DNA of 64,000 nt. Source: Pycnopodia helianthoides (taxonomy: Eukaryota > Echinodermata > Asteroidea > Forcipulatida > Asteriidae). A program made the translations under genes and the position numbers. The DNA lies in contig CM063252.1 in NCBI GenBank assembly GCA_032158295.1, positions 12,017,337-12,081,336 on the forward strand. The letters are read 5' to 3'. The notes beneath the pieces were generated by a model. It ran no database searches. It was not told the origin of the DNA and saw nothing but the letters and a program-made list of their open reading frames with translations. The first letter of the stretch is position 1; each line of letters opens with the position of its first letter. This document shows positions 1-12,109 of the stretch, in pieces.

Positions 1-360
1 CATTCTTGTCCCAAGTTTTAATTTTGCTTCAGTGTTAAGTTTAAAAAGTATTTGTGATATATCCAAATTGAAATTGTATTATTTGCGACTTACTATGGGT
101 TATTAACTTTTTTTAGAGTTTTGTATGAATAGAATTTAAAATTGATTTCATAGAAAAATATAGTCTTCGTTCCAGTTGTTTTCTCGATTTCAATGTGGGC
201 AAAACTTGCACAGTCTATTACTAATTTACATTCATTTAAGAAAGCTTCGCACATTGACAAAGGTTCCTGCAGTTGTCAATAGTGGTCCCTCTTCTCTAAC
301 ACACTAAAACAGTTGAAAATGGTTAAACTTGCAATTGCCCTTTTCCCTCTACTCATTCAG

Positions 361-538
361 TGATTGTAAAGTGCGTCTTGAGAGTGAGACTGGACCTGAA
401 GTAACAGTGGTGGGACTGGACAAGTTTGGCTACCTCTCTGTCAAGGACCAACAGGGGGCGCTTCGCAGTGTTCAGCCTGATGGCAACAGCTTTGACATGA
501 CCAAGAACCTGGTGCTGATGAAGGAGAGATTGAAGTGA
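361..538 (+). CDS. HLCS: Last coding exon of holocarboxylase synthetase (biotin-protein ligase), C-terminal domain
   Basis: HLCS joins biotin to the acceptor lysine of carboxylases (acetyl-CoA, propionyl-CoA, pyruvate and methylcrotonyl-CoA carboxylases) through biotinyl-AMP. This exon encodes only the last 58 residues, which match the small beta-rich C-terminal domain that follows the catalytic core in BirA-like ligases. The visible signature is VVGLDKFGYL followed by PDGNSFDM and a short basic tail, the same order as at the human HLCS C-terminus. The exon opens after a good acceptor (pyrimidine-rich tract ending ATTCAG at 355-360). Position 361 is the third base of a split codon, so the upstream intron is phase 2. 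The stop is TGA at 536-538. The catalytic domain lies upstream, outside the window. Reading upstream of 361 in the same frame crosses intron and should not be included. The family call is strong; the exon boundary is inferred from splice consensus. Confidence 0.92.
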
Positions 539-1733
539 GCCCTCGCTTGGCCACATTTAACCAGGTAGTGAAGTTGTTGGGGGGAGGGGTTGGGGTTGTA
601 AAACCAACCTCATTAAAAACAAGTTTGGATGTAAAAATGTTCTTCATTAAGGAGTCCGAATCATCTTTCTGATCACAAGGTGTCCAAATCGGCGGCTGTG
701 ACTGTGACTGTTGCTATGGCTGTTGATTGCTATGGGCAGCGGCTAATTCAGATCTGACTTCAGTGGTTAACAGGAGATTGTTATCCCTTTTTTATAAAAA
801 CTAATGTTTAAAGTGTGCACATTTCAATTCATTAGGAAGAAAGGAAATACCACTTATAGGTATGATATAATTATGATACATCATTGGTTTTTGGAAAACC
901 TTACGCTTTGGATTGCTACCAATCACGTTCTTACCTTGAAAGAAAAGGTTTGATAACATTTTTTTTTAAAGATATCAGGAGTGTCAAATTTTGCAAGAAA
1001 AAAAAGAAGACAAAAAAAAAAAAAATATTTGCAGTGCACTCAAGCATACAAGCCACTTGTGCTCTCACAGGTATACAATATACTCCTAGGTGAAGGGAAG
1101 CAATCATATCCCAGTTTACTGATCAAAGGCACCCGTGGTGGTAACTTTGATTCTCGATGACCCTAGTCTGCGACTGGAATCGCGGTGTGGAATATATACC
1201 TCAATAGGAATAAAGATGGGCAGTTTGTGGACACCTGTCCATCACTTGCAGCTGACGGGTTCAAACCTCACTGGAACAGTAGAACACTCACTGTCATTGT
1301 TTTCTTGAAGTAGTTTGTTGTCATTCTAAGGGTGCAGCGTAGCACGAGGCAACTTTTACAGGTAACTTGGAGGCAACTTGCATTGCATGCAAAAGGAACA
1401 CTTTGGTAGCACAGGAGGGAAATCTTCTAACCGTGTCTTACTATATCTAAGAAAGTATGTAAGAAGTTCAAAATTGAATGCCTTTTCTTCATGGAGAGTA
1501 TACCTCAAACTGATTGTCTGGAAATTGCTTCTTGGACTTGGCCTTAATAGTGTAAACTTACAAGGCCTACTGTGGAATACTACACCGGGCACCCACGCTA
1601 CAAAAATATGTGGATACTTAAGTATTTTCTTTAAGAACAGGCTCTTCCAATAATTGTCTAGTATTGCACTAAAGTTGCTAAATCGTATTTAATGTATAAA
1701 AGCCATTTGGGAGTATGATTTAAAAAATGTCTG
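539..1733 (+). other. HLCS 3' untranslated region and downstream flank
   Basis: No further coding signal follows the HLCS stop. The stretch is AT-rich and has a long A-rich run at about 988-1030. ATTAAA at 612-617 and AATAAA at 1209-1214 are the first candidate cleavage signals. The true transcript end cannot be fixed from sequence alone. Confidence 0.5.
1209..1214 (+). terminator. Candidate poly(A) signal for HLCS
   Basis: This is the first canonical AATAAA after the HLCS stop, 671 bases downstream of it, followed within 25 bases by a G/T-rich stretch (CAGTTTGTGGACA). An ATTAAA at 612-617 is the shorter alternative. Confidence 0.35.
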
Positions 1734-1737
1734 ATAC

Positions 1738-2340
1738 AGTGACTTGCTTGTCTTGTGTGACTTGCCCACCTTCCATCTCTAGGACCCTGGTTCGAATCCC
1801 GCCAGGGCACCATGTGGATTGGGTATAGACCTTTCCATTGTTGATAAACAAACCGCGCTGGTTGGCATGGAAGGCCGAATGTTAGCAAAACAGTCAATCG
1901 TGTTAACAGATGTTTCAAAAAAATTCAACATTTTCTGCAAACTTTCAATTAAGTAAAGTAGCTCTCATAATTGGTTGCATTGTTTCCAACAAATTCAACA
2001 CTATTTTGAATATTTGTGTAACATCGTTAAAATCTGTTTTTGTTTTGCATTTATGGCTTTCCATAGTTTTCCAACCTCGGTTGGCAAAAACTCGGGCTGT
2101 GACGTTGCAATAGAAAGGTCTATTCAGTCTCTACCTGATTGCGTGGGTTTTCCCTGGAATAAATCTCTGGGGTTTTTCTCCCACTCCAAAAACTGAAACT
2201 TCCTAATTCCTCGTCTTGTCTCCATGGAGATACACTGCTAGTATAGTGATTAAGTTTGCTTTTCTGAGAATCCTCGGCTTCACAACCAGAACTAATAAAT
2301 GAATGAAATAAATCGATCACTGTTTTGAAAATCTCATACA
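1738..2340 (+). mobile_element. SINE-like repeat with Pol III B-box, split by a MITE
   Basis: GGTTCGAATCC at about 1789-1799 is a perfect Pol III B-box. It is followed by a short inverted repeat (CCCTGG / CCAGGG). The downstream part (TACCTGATTGCGTGGG and on to about 2340) looks like the tail of the same element, resumed after a 299-bp MITE at 1824-2122. No complete tRNA cloverleaf can be drawn, so this is a tRNA-related repeat rather than a tRNA gene. The full boundaries are uncertain. Confidence 0.4.
1824..2122. mobile_element. Family A MITE (TAGACCTTTC ends), copy 1
   Basis: Terminal inverted repeats TAGACCTTTC and GAAAGGTCTA bound about 299 bp with no coding capacity. The interior shares long blocks (GTTTTGCTAACATT-like, CAACCTCGGTTGGCAAAAAC, CGGGCTGTGACGTTGCAA) with copies at 12110, 15826 and 27414. 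The flanks suggest a TA duplication. It sits inside the SINE-like repeat. Confidence 0.75.
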
Positions 2341-2414
2341 TTGAGACAGTGTTGCTATTTCACATGGTTTGGAGAAACCTTCTATCATTGTCTTTGAGAG
2401 GGTATGGCTCAAGG

Positions 2415-2818
2415 GTACCAGGCTCTAGAGGCTGCATGCAAAAGCTTGCCCTAAACCATTAGGCACCAGTTCCAACATTGGTTTGGCTTGGCTTCTGGCT
2501 CTGGCTTGGGCTTGGGTACCAGGCTCTAGAGGCTGCATGCAAAAGCTTGCCCTAAACCATTAGGCACCAGTTCCAACTTTGGTTTGGCTTGGCTTCTGGC
2601 TCTGGCGTGGGCTTGGGTACCAGGCTCTAGAGGCTGCATGCAAAAGCTTGCCCTAAACCATTAGGCACCAGTTCCAACTTTGGTTTGGCTTGGCTTCTGG
2701 CTTTGGCGTGGGCTTGGGTACCAGGCTCTAGAGGCTGCATGCAAAAGCTTGCCCTAAACCATTAGGCACCAGTTCCAACTTTGGTTTGGCTTAGCTTCTG
2801 GCTCTGGCGTGGGCTTCC
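2415..2818. repeat. 101-bp minisatellite, four tandem units
   Basis: GGTACCAGGCTCTAGAGG recurs at 2415, 2516, 2617 and 2718, an exact 101-bp period, with only a few substitutions between units. Each unit ends in short GGCTTGG/GGCTCTGG words. These degrade after the last unit into irregular GGCTCC/GGCTTG repeats to about 2870. Confidence 0.93.
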
Positions 2819-2870
2819 GGCTCCGGCTTGGGCTCCGGCTTGCGCTCTGGCTACGGCTTGGGCACTTGTT

Positions 2871-4159
2871 CCAGCTCCACCATCAATTTTAGGAGAAGTG
2901 TGCACCATCTTTCCTTCCTCCATGAACAAACAGAGCTCAGAGCCTGAGCCAATGTTTGTGCAAAAAAGCCCCATGATGTGGCAAAACTGTTTTCCAGTCT
3001 GAAGAATTCAAAAGTGAACTCTCACTGACTCTTGACCAGACAAGTCATCACGTCGGACATTCAAATGTAACTTGCAAGTGACACATGGATAAATATTTTG
3101 CGTTCTCATTGTAAATAATGGTAGTTTTTGAACTTGAGTTCCCCAGAGTTTGCCCAGAATTTAAGCCCACTTGGAATGTTCTAGTTGATTCCATAAGTAA
3201 TACGCTCTTACTTTTTACTTCCAATTTGGAGTGATGTGCTGTACATAAGTCATTTTGCCAACAATAAATAAACTGATCACGCGTGTACAAACCAAAATGT
3301 GTGCTGTGTTATTTCCCGAGTTTACGGTATACAGTGACTGTTAGTGTTTGTGAAACTGCTGCTGCTGGTATGTCGACTGTCTTTAAATCAAGGTGTAACG
3401 AAAAAAATGTAATACTGTTGGCACAATTACTGATGGTATGGTAACTCTTTGAATCGAAATAAGGTAAATTGCTTGTACTGTTTGTATAACTGATGCTACA
3501 GGTACACTTATGTCTGCGTGAGTCCAGGTTATGTTGACTAAACTGCTCTTTTTTTGATAAGATGTGCAGCAGACAACCCCAACGCTGATACATTAGTGTT
3601 GTGTAATTTTAAAATGTAACCTTATACTTGAAGACAAATGCATTCATGACAAATGCATTTATAATACATTATGATACATTATAAACAACTTGCTCGTAAT
3701 TTACTGTGAAATTGGGGGGAAATGTCATGGGCAACCGATGCTGTATCTAATGATTTTTAGAAAGCGAGTCTTTTTGTCTCGCTGGACTGGATTCCAAGAT
3801 ACCAAAATACACACCCGGCGTAAACGCTAAGCATAGAAAAAGAACCAGACTGTCCTCGGATTGATCACGTCAGGATGGCCCCCATAGTGTGTGATGGACA
3901 GCTCGCACCTAGATGACTTTGCACCCTTTTGTCTCGGAGTGTGAAGACCCTTAAATTTGACAGGCCCCAATGAGGGACCGTTTCCGCCCCCGTCCATTGT
4001 GCCCGCGACACCATCCAGCCCCTCTCACCATGAAAGTGCCAACAAAGACGGGACAAAGACGGCAGGAGATTACACGTCCCTCTCCGTACGGTGTTTTCGT
4101 TGGATCAATGTCGTTGAATCGGACTACTAGTGGTTACAGCTTCAGTTCAGGTGACTGTG
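2871..4159. other. Intergenic, nothing recognised
   Basis: There is no coding signal, known repeat end or strong promoter that I can support. Short open frames on both strands lack protein-like composition. Confidence 0.5.
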
Positions 4160-4556
4160 TTCACGTGTTTCTAAGTTAAGGTGGTCACACACCTGTCACC
4201 ACGCGCTGGCATCAAAGTTAGCCTCCTGTCAAGCCTGACTCTGACAGTCTTTTTCACGTATCTCTAAGTAAAGGTGCTCACACCTGTCACCCTACCCCCA
4301 TGCGCTGGCATCAAAATTAGCCTCCTATCAAGCCTGACTCTGACAGCTTTTTTCACTATCTCTAAGTTAAGGTGCTCACACACCCGTCACCCTACCATCC
4401 ATGCGCTGGCATCAAAGTTAGCCTCTTACCAAGCCTAACTCTGAGGGACTCTTCACTTGTTTCTAAGTAAAGGTGCTCACACCTGTCACCTTATACCTTC
4501 CTAGCGCTAACAGGAAAGTTAGCCTCCTGCCAAGCCTTACACCGACAGTCTTTTCT
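4160..4556. repeat. Degenerate tandem repeat, four units of about 93-101 bp
   Basis: CTAAGTNAAGGTGCTCACAC recurs at 4171, 4264, 4362 and 4463. Each copy is followed by TGTCACC, GCGCTGGCATCAAA, GTTAGCCTCCT and AAGCCTNACTCTGA in the same order. Units have drifted in length (93, 98, 101) and sequence, so the array is older than the 101-bp array nearby. Confidence 0.88.
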
Positions 4557-7500
4557 GGCACCTGAAACCACGAGGAGTGTTTTTGTTCCTTGTTTTGCAA
4601 CATTCACAAAGAAGTTCTGTCAATGGTTTTGTTTCATCCCCTTCTGTCTCCTAGTGCGATTTATAAATCCCCGAAGACAAGGTTTTGCCGCGGCCCTATT
4701 GCTGCCTGCCATTGGCGCGTTTCTTCTTATTAAACTTTAATGCTGAACCTTCAGGCTGAACCTTAAGGGGATCGAAAGTCGAAGAGTTTGGGAACGAGTT
4801 AGCCCTATTGCAGCAGAAACGATGGAGTGTGAATCGAGGCCCAGATCCAACACATAAACCTGGTTTTAGGAGGGCGTAGTCACCGCTTTCAGGAAATGAA
4901 TGTTTCGGCTCGAGACAGTTCTACAGCAATTAACAAAATCGATCGAAATGAAGAGAAAGAAAAACATTGCAGGAATATGTTTTGTCTCAAAATAGCAAGA
5001 TGCTTCATACAATACTAGCCAATTTAGGGTGCGTAACACCTTCCTGATCCACATTTATTGACAACATTTTTTAGGCGGCCCGAAATGAGTTTACACCCGT
5101 TTGTCAATCCATGTCAACAATGGTTAAATAACGGCCCCACCCCCCTCCCACCGTCAGCTTACCGATTCAATAACCCACAAAAAGACAGTCCACACTGGCC
5201 ATTCATAGAATTAATTGCTTTTCCGTGACGAAAACGTCACAACATCACACAGGTGTGCAGCTCTGAAGATTCGACAAAGAGACCACGGTTTATGTCACAT
5301 TCAAATTGTAATAAGTTCAAAAGGCTAACATCTACATAAAGTTGAAAGACAGCCGGCAGTGAAGTAATAACGAAAGAATTGTGTGCCTAGAAAACGTAAA
5401 TCGACAAATTAACAAAAAATTAAATTCTAATTCGTACTTTTGACTCGTTAATTTTGAACAATTTGCATGATTTTAATTTTAAAAAATATATTAAAAAACA
5501 ACCAAACCTTAAACATCATGATATCAAAATATACTATTACTTTTGCTAATTATTTTGTTTTTATTACATTTTACGATTGTTGTATTTTTCCAAATGCATT
5601 CCAAATGCATTTTCCCGAATACGTTCATGTTCTCTTTCTACGTTATTATACTTCATATATTATTATCTTTCATCATTTCTGTCTCGTTCAACCTGTTTGT
5701 CCGTACGTTCGTGTGGGTGTTCGTGTTCTGTTTGTCTGTCCGTCAGGCATCTCACCAAAAGCCACGGCTCCCAAGAGATGCCTCCATTACTTATCTTGGT
5801 TTCTGTTTTGTAAAACTGGATGTGTAGTTACTTCTCCAATTCATCTGTTTGTATGTTAAGTATTGTTTTGAAATGTTCATGAAGTGTGGAAATAAATGTG
5901 AGTATTGAATTGAATTGAAACAGACGCAGAACGATAAATTTACAATGATTCACTTATGATTGATATTGCTATAAGGGGCTAATCAAAGCTATACTTGTGT
6001 AATTTACCGACATTCGCCCCTGACAAAAGTTCGACATAAATGAATTTCCAATTTCAAGGCTTGATTGGCACAATGGCTAATACAGTTTCTCGTCAGTTTC
6101 TCTGGTTAAAACTAATTGAGTTTTTGCAGTCAAGGACAGACCGCATTGAACGGACATTGAAGTTGGTTATATTTTTTAATCGAATGTTGGCAGTTCAAAT
6201 TCGAAGATTTTCAGTTTTCGATCTCATTGTTATTCGATGACATTTTGGAGAAAAAAAACCCAAATAATTTCTGGTTCAAGTTGTTGTTCGTCTAGCCGCT
6301 GTTGTTTGTTTTGTGTGCTATGAGTTTGTAAATGTTTCAGTTGGGACAGCCTTGCGAAAATCCACTGCAGACTAATAATCGACCTTTTCAGCAGCAAGCA
6401 TTTTGTGTCGTGCGTCATTACACTCCACCAATCTCGGGCAGACGACGGTTATATCCAACAGCGGGACTTCAACGGGGTTTAACTTTACACGGGCATTCAA
6501 ACCTCGAACAAAAGTCCACAATAAACGGAGACCTTGGCGAAGCATATTTCCTCGAGTGTCACAGAAAGGGCAGCTCTTTCAGCACCGACCCACATTTTCA
6601 CACAAACAAACATTTCGAAAAAACCACCGGCGTGTAAAAAACTAGATCAAGTGCAGTTAACTTGTTCAGCAAGTTTGCCTTAGTATTGATCTAAAAGACC
6701 AAAGCAAGTGAATGCAAAGAGCGGGAAGAATTAGCAAGTCCCAAGGGCAGATTCAGGTTGGCGTTGCTGTTTAGTTTAATGAATGAAGGGGGTTTCAATG
6801 TGCGTGAATTATAACAGAAACTGTCGGGCCTCTCAGCTCTGCGCTTCCGGTGGTCCGTTCAGGTAGCCAACTTGTACACAACTCGCCAAATCAAACTAAA
6901 TTGAAAGAAAAACTTCAAATAAATTATAGTGATTGTTTTGAGGGGGACGTCGATGGGTGTTTTTAGTTCGGAAGTTCTCGCAATCACCACCGAAGTTGAA
7001 ACCTTGTAAAGGGTATTGATACTGTTGGGGTGGAGACACCAAATTACTTCTAATCATTTTTGGAGGGGTTTCGACGGATGTTTTTATACCATAACGCAGT
7101 CACCAAAGTTATGGTGTACATGTACATTTAAACCTCACAATGGGCACTGGTACTGTTGCATGTTCATCAAGAATGTTTCAAGTCCAAACAAATAAATATA
7201 ATACGGAGCTCGTTTTCACAACAACGTCAGTGTCAAATTGAAGTTATAGTCCAACAAATTAAAGCGTTCTGTCAAAGAAATAGCACATGCGTGAAATTTG
7301 TCGCCTGAGGGCGTTTGACCGTGTTGGTGTCGCTGATGTGAGTTCCACCATTTCTCTGAGGTTTCACACGCACGAAACTGATGCCTACCTTTAATATTGA
7401 TGGATACACTCGTAGGAGTGGATGGGAAGTTGAATGAATGAACCATATGACGAGGTGATAGCAACAATACTGGGGTACTTTAAATCATTGGGGTAATTTC

Positions 7501-7792
7501 TTTTTAAATTATGAAGCGAATTATTTTGAAAAGCACATGTTTGCAAAATGATTTACTTATAGGAAAACTCAAGGCCAGGACAGACAATATATTCCAAGCT
7601 AACAATAGCATTGCAATTTCAGCACATTTCAAAGAAAAGTACGTTCACGTCCTGAAACCACTTGGGGCTAAAATCAAAAACGGGCCACGTTTGTTGATCT
7701 TTTGACGGATTTCACGCCAGAAATAGGCCAAATGATCAATTCCCGCATTGTCTGCATCGTGTAGCGCGACGTTTGCCGAACAAAGCGTGGAC
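4557..7792. other. Intergenic, AT-rich; possible retroelement 3' tail near 5880-5925
   Basis: Mostly AT-rich sequence without coding signal. Around 5890-5925 an AATAAA-like word is followed by TGAATTGAATTGAA, which looks like the short-repeat 3' tail of a non-LTR retroelement. No reverse transcriptase frame is present upstream. The open frames at 5467-5859 are AT-rich low-information translations. Confidence 0.4.
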
Positions 7793-8125
7793 ATGGCAAG
7801 TGGGGGGAAAACACCGGTGGCCCCCGACGACTACGGCCGATGGGGCTGGGGTTTGACGGGGGGCTCCATTGGGCCCGTCAACGGGGTCTCAATGTGTGCG
7901 TACACACCGTACATGCCGTCACAAGATTATACGAGATTCCCTGAAAAGGCTGGCATTGTTCTGCTGACCTTCTACAAGAAACTGGTTCAAGGATACGGGA
8001 TACCCGACTCATCTTGCATGTCTTTGGCGAAATATTGGGTTAAGCCCAGGAAAAGAAGCCTACGCAAGTTCTTTTCAGTCGGGGCAACAATGGATGAAGG
8101 GGGCCCGAACGTTTGCACCCTCTAG
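7793..8125 (+). CDS. Hypothetical 110-residue open frame, GC-rich, unrecognised
   Basis: An ATG at 7793 in a good initiation context (GACATGG) opens 110 codons to TAG at 8123-8125. The frame also extends 15 codons upstream without a stop. The sequence is GC-rich against AT-rich surroundings. Its composition is protein-like: a Gly/Pro/Tyr-rich first half (about residues 4-45), then a mixed hydrophobic and basic segment (IVLLTFYKKL at about 53-62, KPRKRSLRKFF at about 81-91). I recognise no domain, signal peptide or membrane segment. No clear TATA box or poly(A) signal frames it. It could be a lineage-specific gene, an exon, or chance in a GC-rich island. Confidence 0.22.
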   Translation: MASGGKTPVAPDDYGRWGWGLTGGSIGPVNGVSMCAYTPYMPSQDYTRFPEKAGIVLLTFYKKLVQGYGIPDSSCMSLAKYWVKPRKRSLRKFFSVGATMDEGGPNVCTL

Positions 8126-9885
8126 CTATTGAACCTGTAGCCGTGAGTGAAACTTATGGGCTAAGTGCGCGGCGGAGCTGAAAAGGAAATTTTTACGTAC
8201 TGTAGTGGCTAGCTTAGGTTTCTAGCGATGAACAAAATCAGTGCTGTTTTGCTCTCTCGTCGCACACGACAATTTCCTTTTGTGACAGGTTATGTGGGCA
8301 ATAAGTCCCCTCTAAGCCCGAAGGCACAGCCAATATTTCTCTCGAAATCGTTTGCATGCACTTTGTTACCAAGAGCCAAGGTTTCATGCAGTTGGGCCTC
8401 AGACATTTAAGCTAATTTATGGTCGTTATTTATTCATTGCATGAAAAAAAAATGAATAACATAAAAAATGCCGAGAACATTTTCTGTTAGTGGAACATCG
8501 ATACCTGATCAGTACCTTGTGCCTTGAATACTGAAAGCCACATGAGGCTGATTTCAACTTTTACAATGTGAATGAATTATTTAACAATGGCAAATACGTG
8601 TACTGAAGTAATATCCGAAACCAACTTGTTATGTAACATACAGTTGGCGTCGATTTTAGTACAATGTAGTTGAATAAGTTCAGACGTCAAGAATTACTGT
8701 ATAGGCCTACCCTGTGTAAAACAGCATTACATTCTGCTCAATAACTTGATTTCCATTTTTGTGAGATTACCCCACGTTTGCTCGTATTTATCACGTGCGC
8801 ACAGCAATAATTCACCTCACCTTATATGCTGTATCGCTGATTGGTTGATGAATATGACGTAAGTCCTTCCTCAACCACGCCCACACTGCAATGTTTCAAA
8901 CAGAAGAGTATAGGGGTTAACCCTGGTGCTACTGGTTCACATAGCAAGCACCCTTGTTTACAAGTTTCCTCAAGTTAGCGTGCTACAGACTTTCTACAGT
9001 GATTAAGAATTCACTTATGAGGTATCCTTTGTTCCATTACCAGAAATATATATACTAATGATAATAAACAAGTGATAGAACACATTTGTATAAATGGCGG
9101 ACCTTTATATAGAAGGACCATTTGTAAAAGGACCATTGTAGAAGGACACACATTGTGTTTATTCCACGCTATTTCGATTGTGGAAACTCTGCCAAACTAA
9201 AAACTGGACACTAAAATGCCAAGCGTGCTCTCTTCCCAAAACCAATGATGTATCCTATACCAAAAAAAGAAAATTCATCAGAAAATTTAGCACTATAAGA
9301 GAGACTTTTTACGAACGTATAGGCTAAGCGCATTCTGTGGCATTCTTAATAATGTGCAAATAAGGTTGCTCCAAATGACACTGCGCACACCCGCGAGAGA
9401 CCTGTGTTTGCCATCTGTCAACTTGTGTGTGAGATTGAAATGTCTTGACTGGTACTTGGCGCTTGGCACAGATTTACCGCTTTTGAACACAATCTGATCT
9501 GACATCAGCTCGATACATTGAATGCAGAACTTTGAGCTGTAAGCTGGAAGGAAAACAAGCGACAAGGGAAGGGGGGTTTGATGAAGTCTATAAGGAACGT
9601 TTCGGGAGCACACTCTCCCGGCAGGGTGAAAAGGTCGCCCGGCATAGCGGCCGTAAGGCACGGTCCGAGTGTCTCGATCCCTGTGCCCGGCAGTGTGCTC
9701 GGATGAAATAATAACCGGTTTTCTCGAATATTATTCCCCAACACGGCACGGCAGGAGATTATGTGCAATCTCCTCTCCCCGAATTGCCTGGAATGCTCCC
9801 GAGACAGATCTTCGATATAGCCGCCCTCTATGTTGCTCGTTTTTGGACGAGTTTGACCGTTCGTGTCGTACATTCCCTTTGCGTT
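8126..9885. other. Intergenic, nothing recognised
   Basis: AT-rich sequence with no coding signal. The short repeat of AGAAGGACCATTTGTAAAAG around 9110-9150 is minor. No transposon ends are recognised before the family B element at 9889. Confidence 0.45.
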
Positions 9886-9888
9886 CTG

Positions 9889-10082
9889 GGCTCAATTCCA
9901 TAGAGCTGCTTAAGCAGAAAATATTGCTTAACCATTTTCTGCTTAGCAGAAATCATCAGGACACCAGTCACAAAATGCACATGTGACATGGTAGTTTGGC
10001 TGGTCAACCTTATTCTGGTGAGCACAAATTTGTTTTGCTTATAGCTACTTTTTGTGCTTAAGCAGCTCTATGAAATTGGGCC
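9889..10082. mobile_element. Family B MITE (GGCCCAATT ends), copy 1
   Basis: A 194-bp element with terminal inverted repeats (GGCTCAATTCCATAGAGCTG left; CAGCTCTATGAAATTGGGCC right), each continuing into GCTTAAGCA. It is flanked by CTG at 9886-9888 and CTG at 10083-10085. No coding capacity. Confidence 0.85.
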
Positions 10083-10085
10083 CTG

Positions 10086-11084
10086 TTTGTGCTACCACCG
10101 GCACCAAGTGTTTGTTTACAATAAAATAATATTTGTTAGTGGTGCGTTGAAGAATCCCCCGGTTAATTTTTTTTCTGTGAGAGCAACCAGTAACCTGCAA
10201 ATCAGGTTGTGACTTGCCATTTGCTGGGGATGGCTGTGTGGTTTCAGTGCGTGTGTCTGTTTTATCACGCCCCGAATCGCCTCGTGTCTGGTGCTCGCAC
10301 GGCGCTCGGCGCACCGTGCAGACCGCCCAGTTCAAGTGTTCGGTCGTGGGTCGTAAGCTCTTGCTTCTCCCCTCTCTTTCTTCACTACTGGACAATTACA
10401 TTGCAATTACCGAAATCTAATCATGTAAAAAGGATAAGTGGGGGGAAACAAGACACACAAAATGTCACCCATTGTGCCACTGATAGCCATCGGTTGTTCC
10501 ATGCTACGAATTTTGTTCTATGACGCAATGAAACGGAAAAACGTAATTGTAAAGCTTGTCCGCTCGGACCCAAGTCGTAATCAACGCATACTCTATTACG
10601 AGAGATCCACATTGCCCGGTTGGTGCTCAACGAAAACCTTTTGAGGCAGGAGCGTGTGGTGGTTTTTTTTCTACTGTAAGCTTATTGGATTTGGAAGTTT
10701 GGATGGTTAATTTGGTTATAATTTACAGCAATTCAGAGTCAATTTGTAACAAAAGACAGCCATTTGACCGTCCGGAAAAAGAGGGGGAAAAAATCAGCAC
10801 AAAAGTTTTTCGTGTTTATGCATTGACTGCAAGCCTTTCATATTAAATGCTGTACACAGAATGAGTCACTACGTCACGATTTTAAACTTGGCGACTGCAG
10901 TTTATGGTGATGACGTCGATGTAACGAATAATTCATTATTTTGCTTGAAATTTACTCGACGTTTAAGTATTATTCACAATTAGAGTCCACACTGAAATCT
11001 CGTTCAGTCTATGGTTGCGAAAAGCTAACCAGCTTAAAACAATCGAACCAAACCTATGCTGAGATACAAGTACCTTTCAGAGTT
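10086..11084. other. Intergenic, nothing recognised
   Basis: A moderately GC-rich patch lies at 10240-10380, then AT-rich sequence. Overlapping short frames on both strands do not look like protein. Confidence 0.4.
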
Positions 11085-11465
11085 AATCATGAACACATTG
11101 TGTACAATTTCTTAGAGCTGATTAAGCAAGAAAAACAGCTTAGCCAATTTCTACTACAGAACATCAACATGAAACCAGTCACGCATGGCATGGCATTTTG
11201 GCTGGTTGGGCCAATTTCATAGCGCCGCTTAACGGTAAGCAAATTTTTGTGCTTACTGTAGCAGATAAATTTGCTTAAATAAGCGTAAGCGTATTTCACA
11301 GGTTAGCAAGAAATTTGGGCGGCCAGCTTGCGCGTTCACAATGGATTTGCACTGTTACATCATTAATTTTTTCATACAGTAAAAGCATGCGCTGGAAACC
11401 CGCACAGTAAGCACAAAATCAACTGTTAAGCAGCTCTATGTACCCTAATTGGGCCCTGGTCGGCA
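11085..11465. mobile_element. Degenerate family B MITE copies
   Basis: Two or more decayed family B units overlap here. Recognisable pieces are TTAGAGCTGATTAAGCA at about 11111, GGGCCAATTTCATAGC at about 11209, and AAGCAGCTCTATG...AATTGGGCCCTG ending near 11458. Exact ends cannot be drawn. Confidence 0.6.
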
Positions 11466-11679
11466 AAGCTGTTTCGTGGTTAGTTACTTTTTTTGTTCTG
11501 AAACAGCTCCATGACAATACTTACCGCGGATTCTGCGCTCATGATTGATTGTCAATCTGGAAAGATTGTTCCCTCACGGCAATCTGTGAAAGAGTGAAAA
11601 TTCAATGTAATAGATTGAAATTTCAATCGTCAGAATTAAGAGAGCAGTCAGTGCCTATAGAATCACGCGCTTTCCACTG

Positions 11680-11880
11680 CCCAATTTCATAAAGTCTATA
11701 AGCACAACATTTTGCTAAGCACAGAAACATTCTTGCTTAGAAGAAGAATCAGGTAACCAGCCAATATTCCATGAAGTTTACAATAGGGCCTACTGCGACT
11801 GGTGCCCCACTCGTTTCTTGCTCAGAATTGGAATTTGCTAAGCATTATTTTTTTGCTTAACAGCTTTATTCAATTGGGCC
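11680..11880. mobile_element. Family B MITE, copy 3
   Basis: A 201-bp element running from CCCAATTTCATAAAG to TTCAATTGGGCC. It is flanked by CTG at 11677-11679 and CTG at 11881-11883, matching the CWG duplication seen at other copies. Confidence 0.75.
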
Positions 11881-12109
11881 CTGCGCACGGTCTGATGGGC
11901 GCAGAACTACGTGGTACGCAGTGCCATGACATTTTGGCCAGTTGCTAAATTAAAATAGACCCTTACATATGACGTCACAAGCCCCAGAAAGCGCCCTAAC
12001 TGTCAAGGTAAATAAAGACCTATCATTGGCTAAGAGTTGTGCGAGGCGCGTACACGCGTACACGTTTCCATTGTTTGACCTCAGCGATGGCGGCCAATGA
12101 AAGGAGTCT

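Noticed and set aside
1738..1823. tRNA gene suggested by GGTTCGAATCC
   Set aside because: No acceptor stem, D arm or anticodon arm can be paired upstream. Only the B-box fits, so it is a SINE-like repeat.
2415..2818. Polylinker-like order of KpnI, XbaI, SphI and HindIII sites suggesting vector contamination
   Set aside because: The sites lack the BamHI, SalI and PstI part of a cloning polylinker. They recur in four 101-bp genomic units and grade into surrounding sequence.
5467..5859. 130-codon frame as a membrane protein
   Set aside because: AT-rich sequence giving Phe/Ile/Tyr by composition, ending beside a retroelement-like tail.
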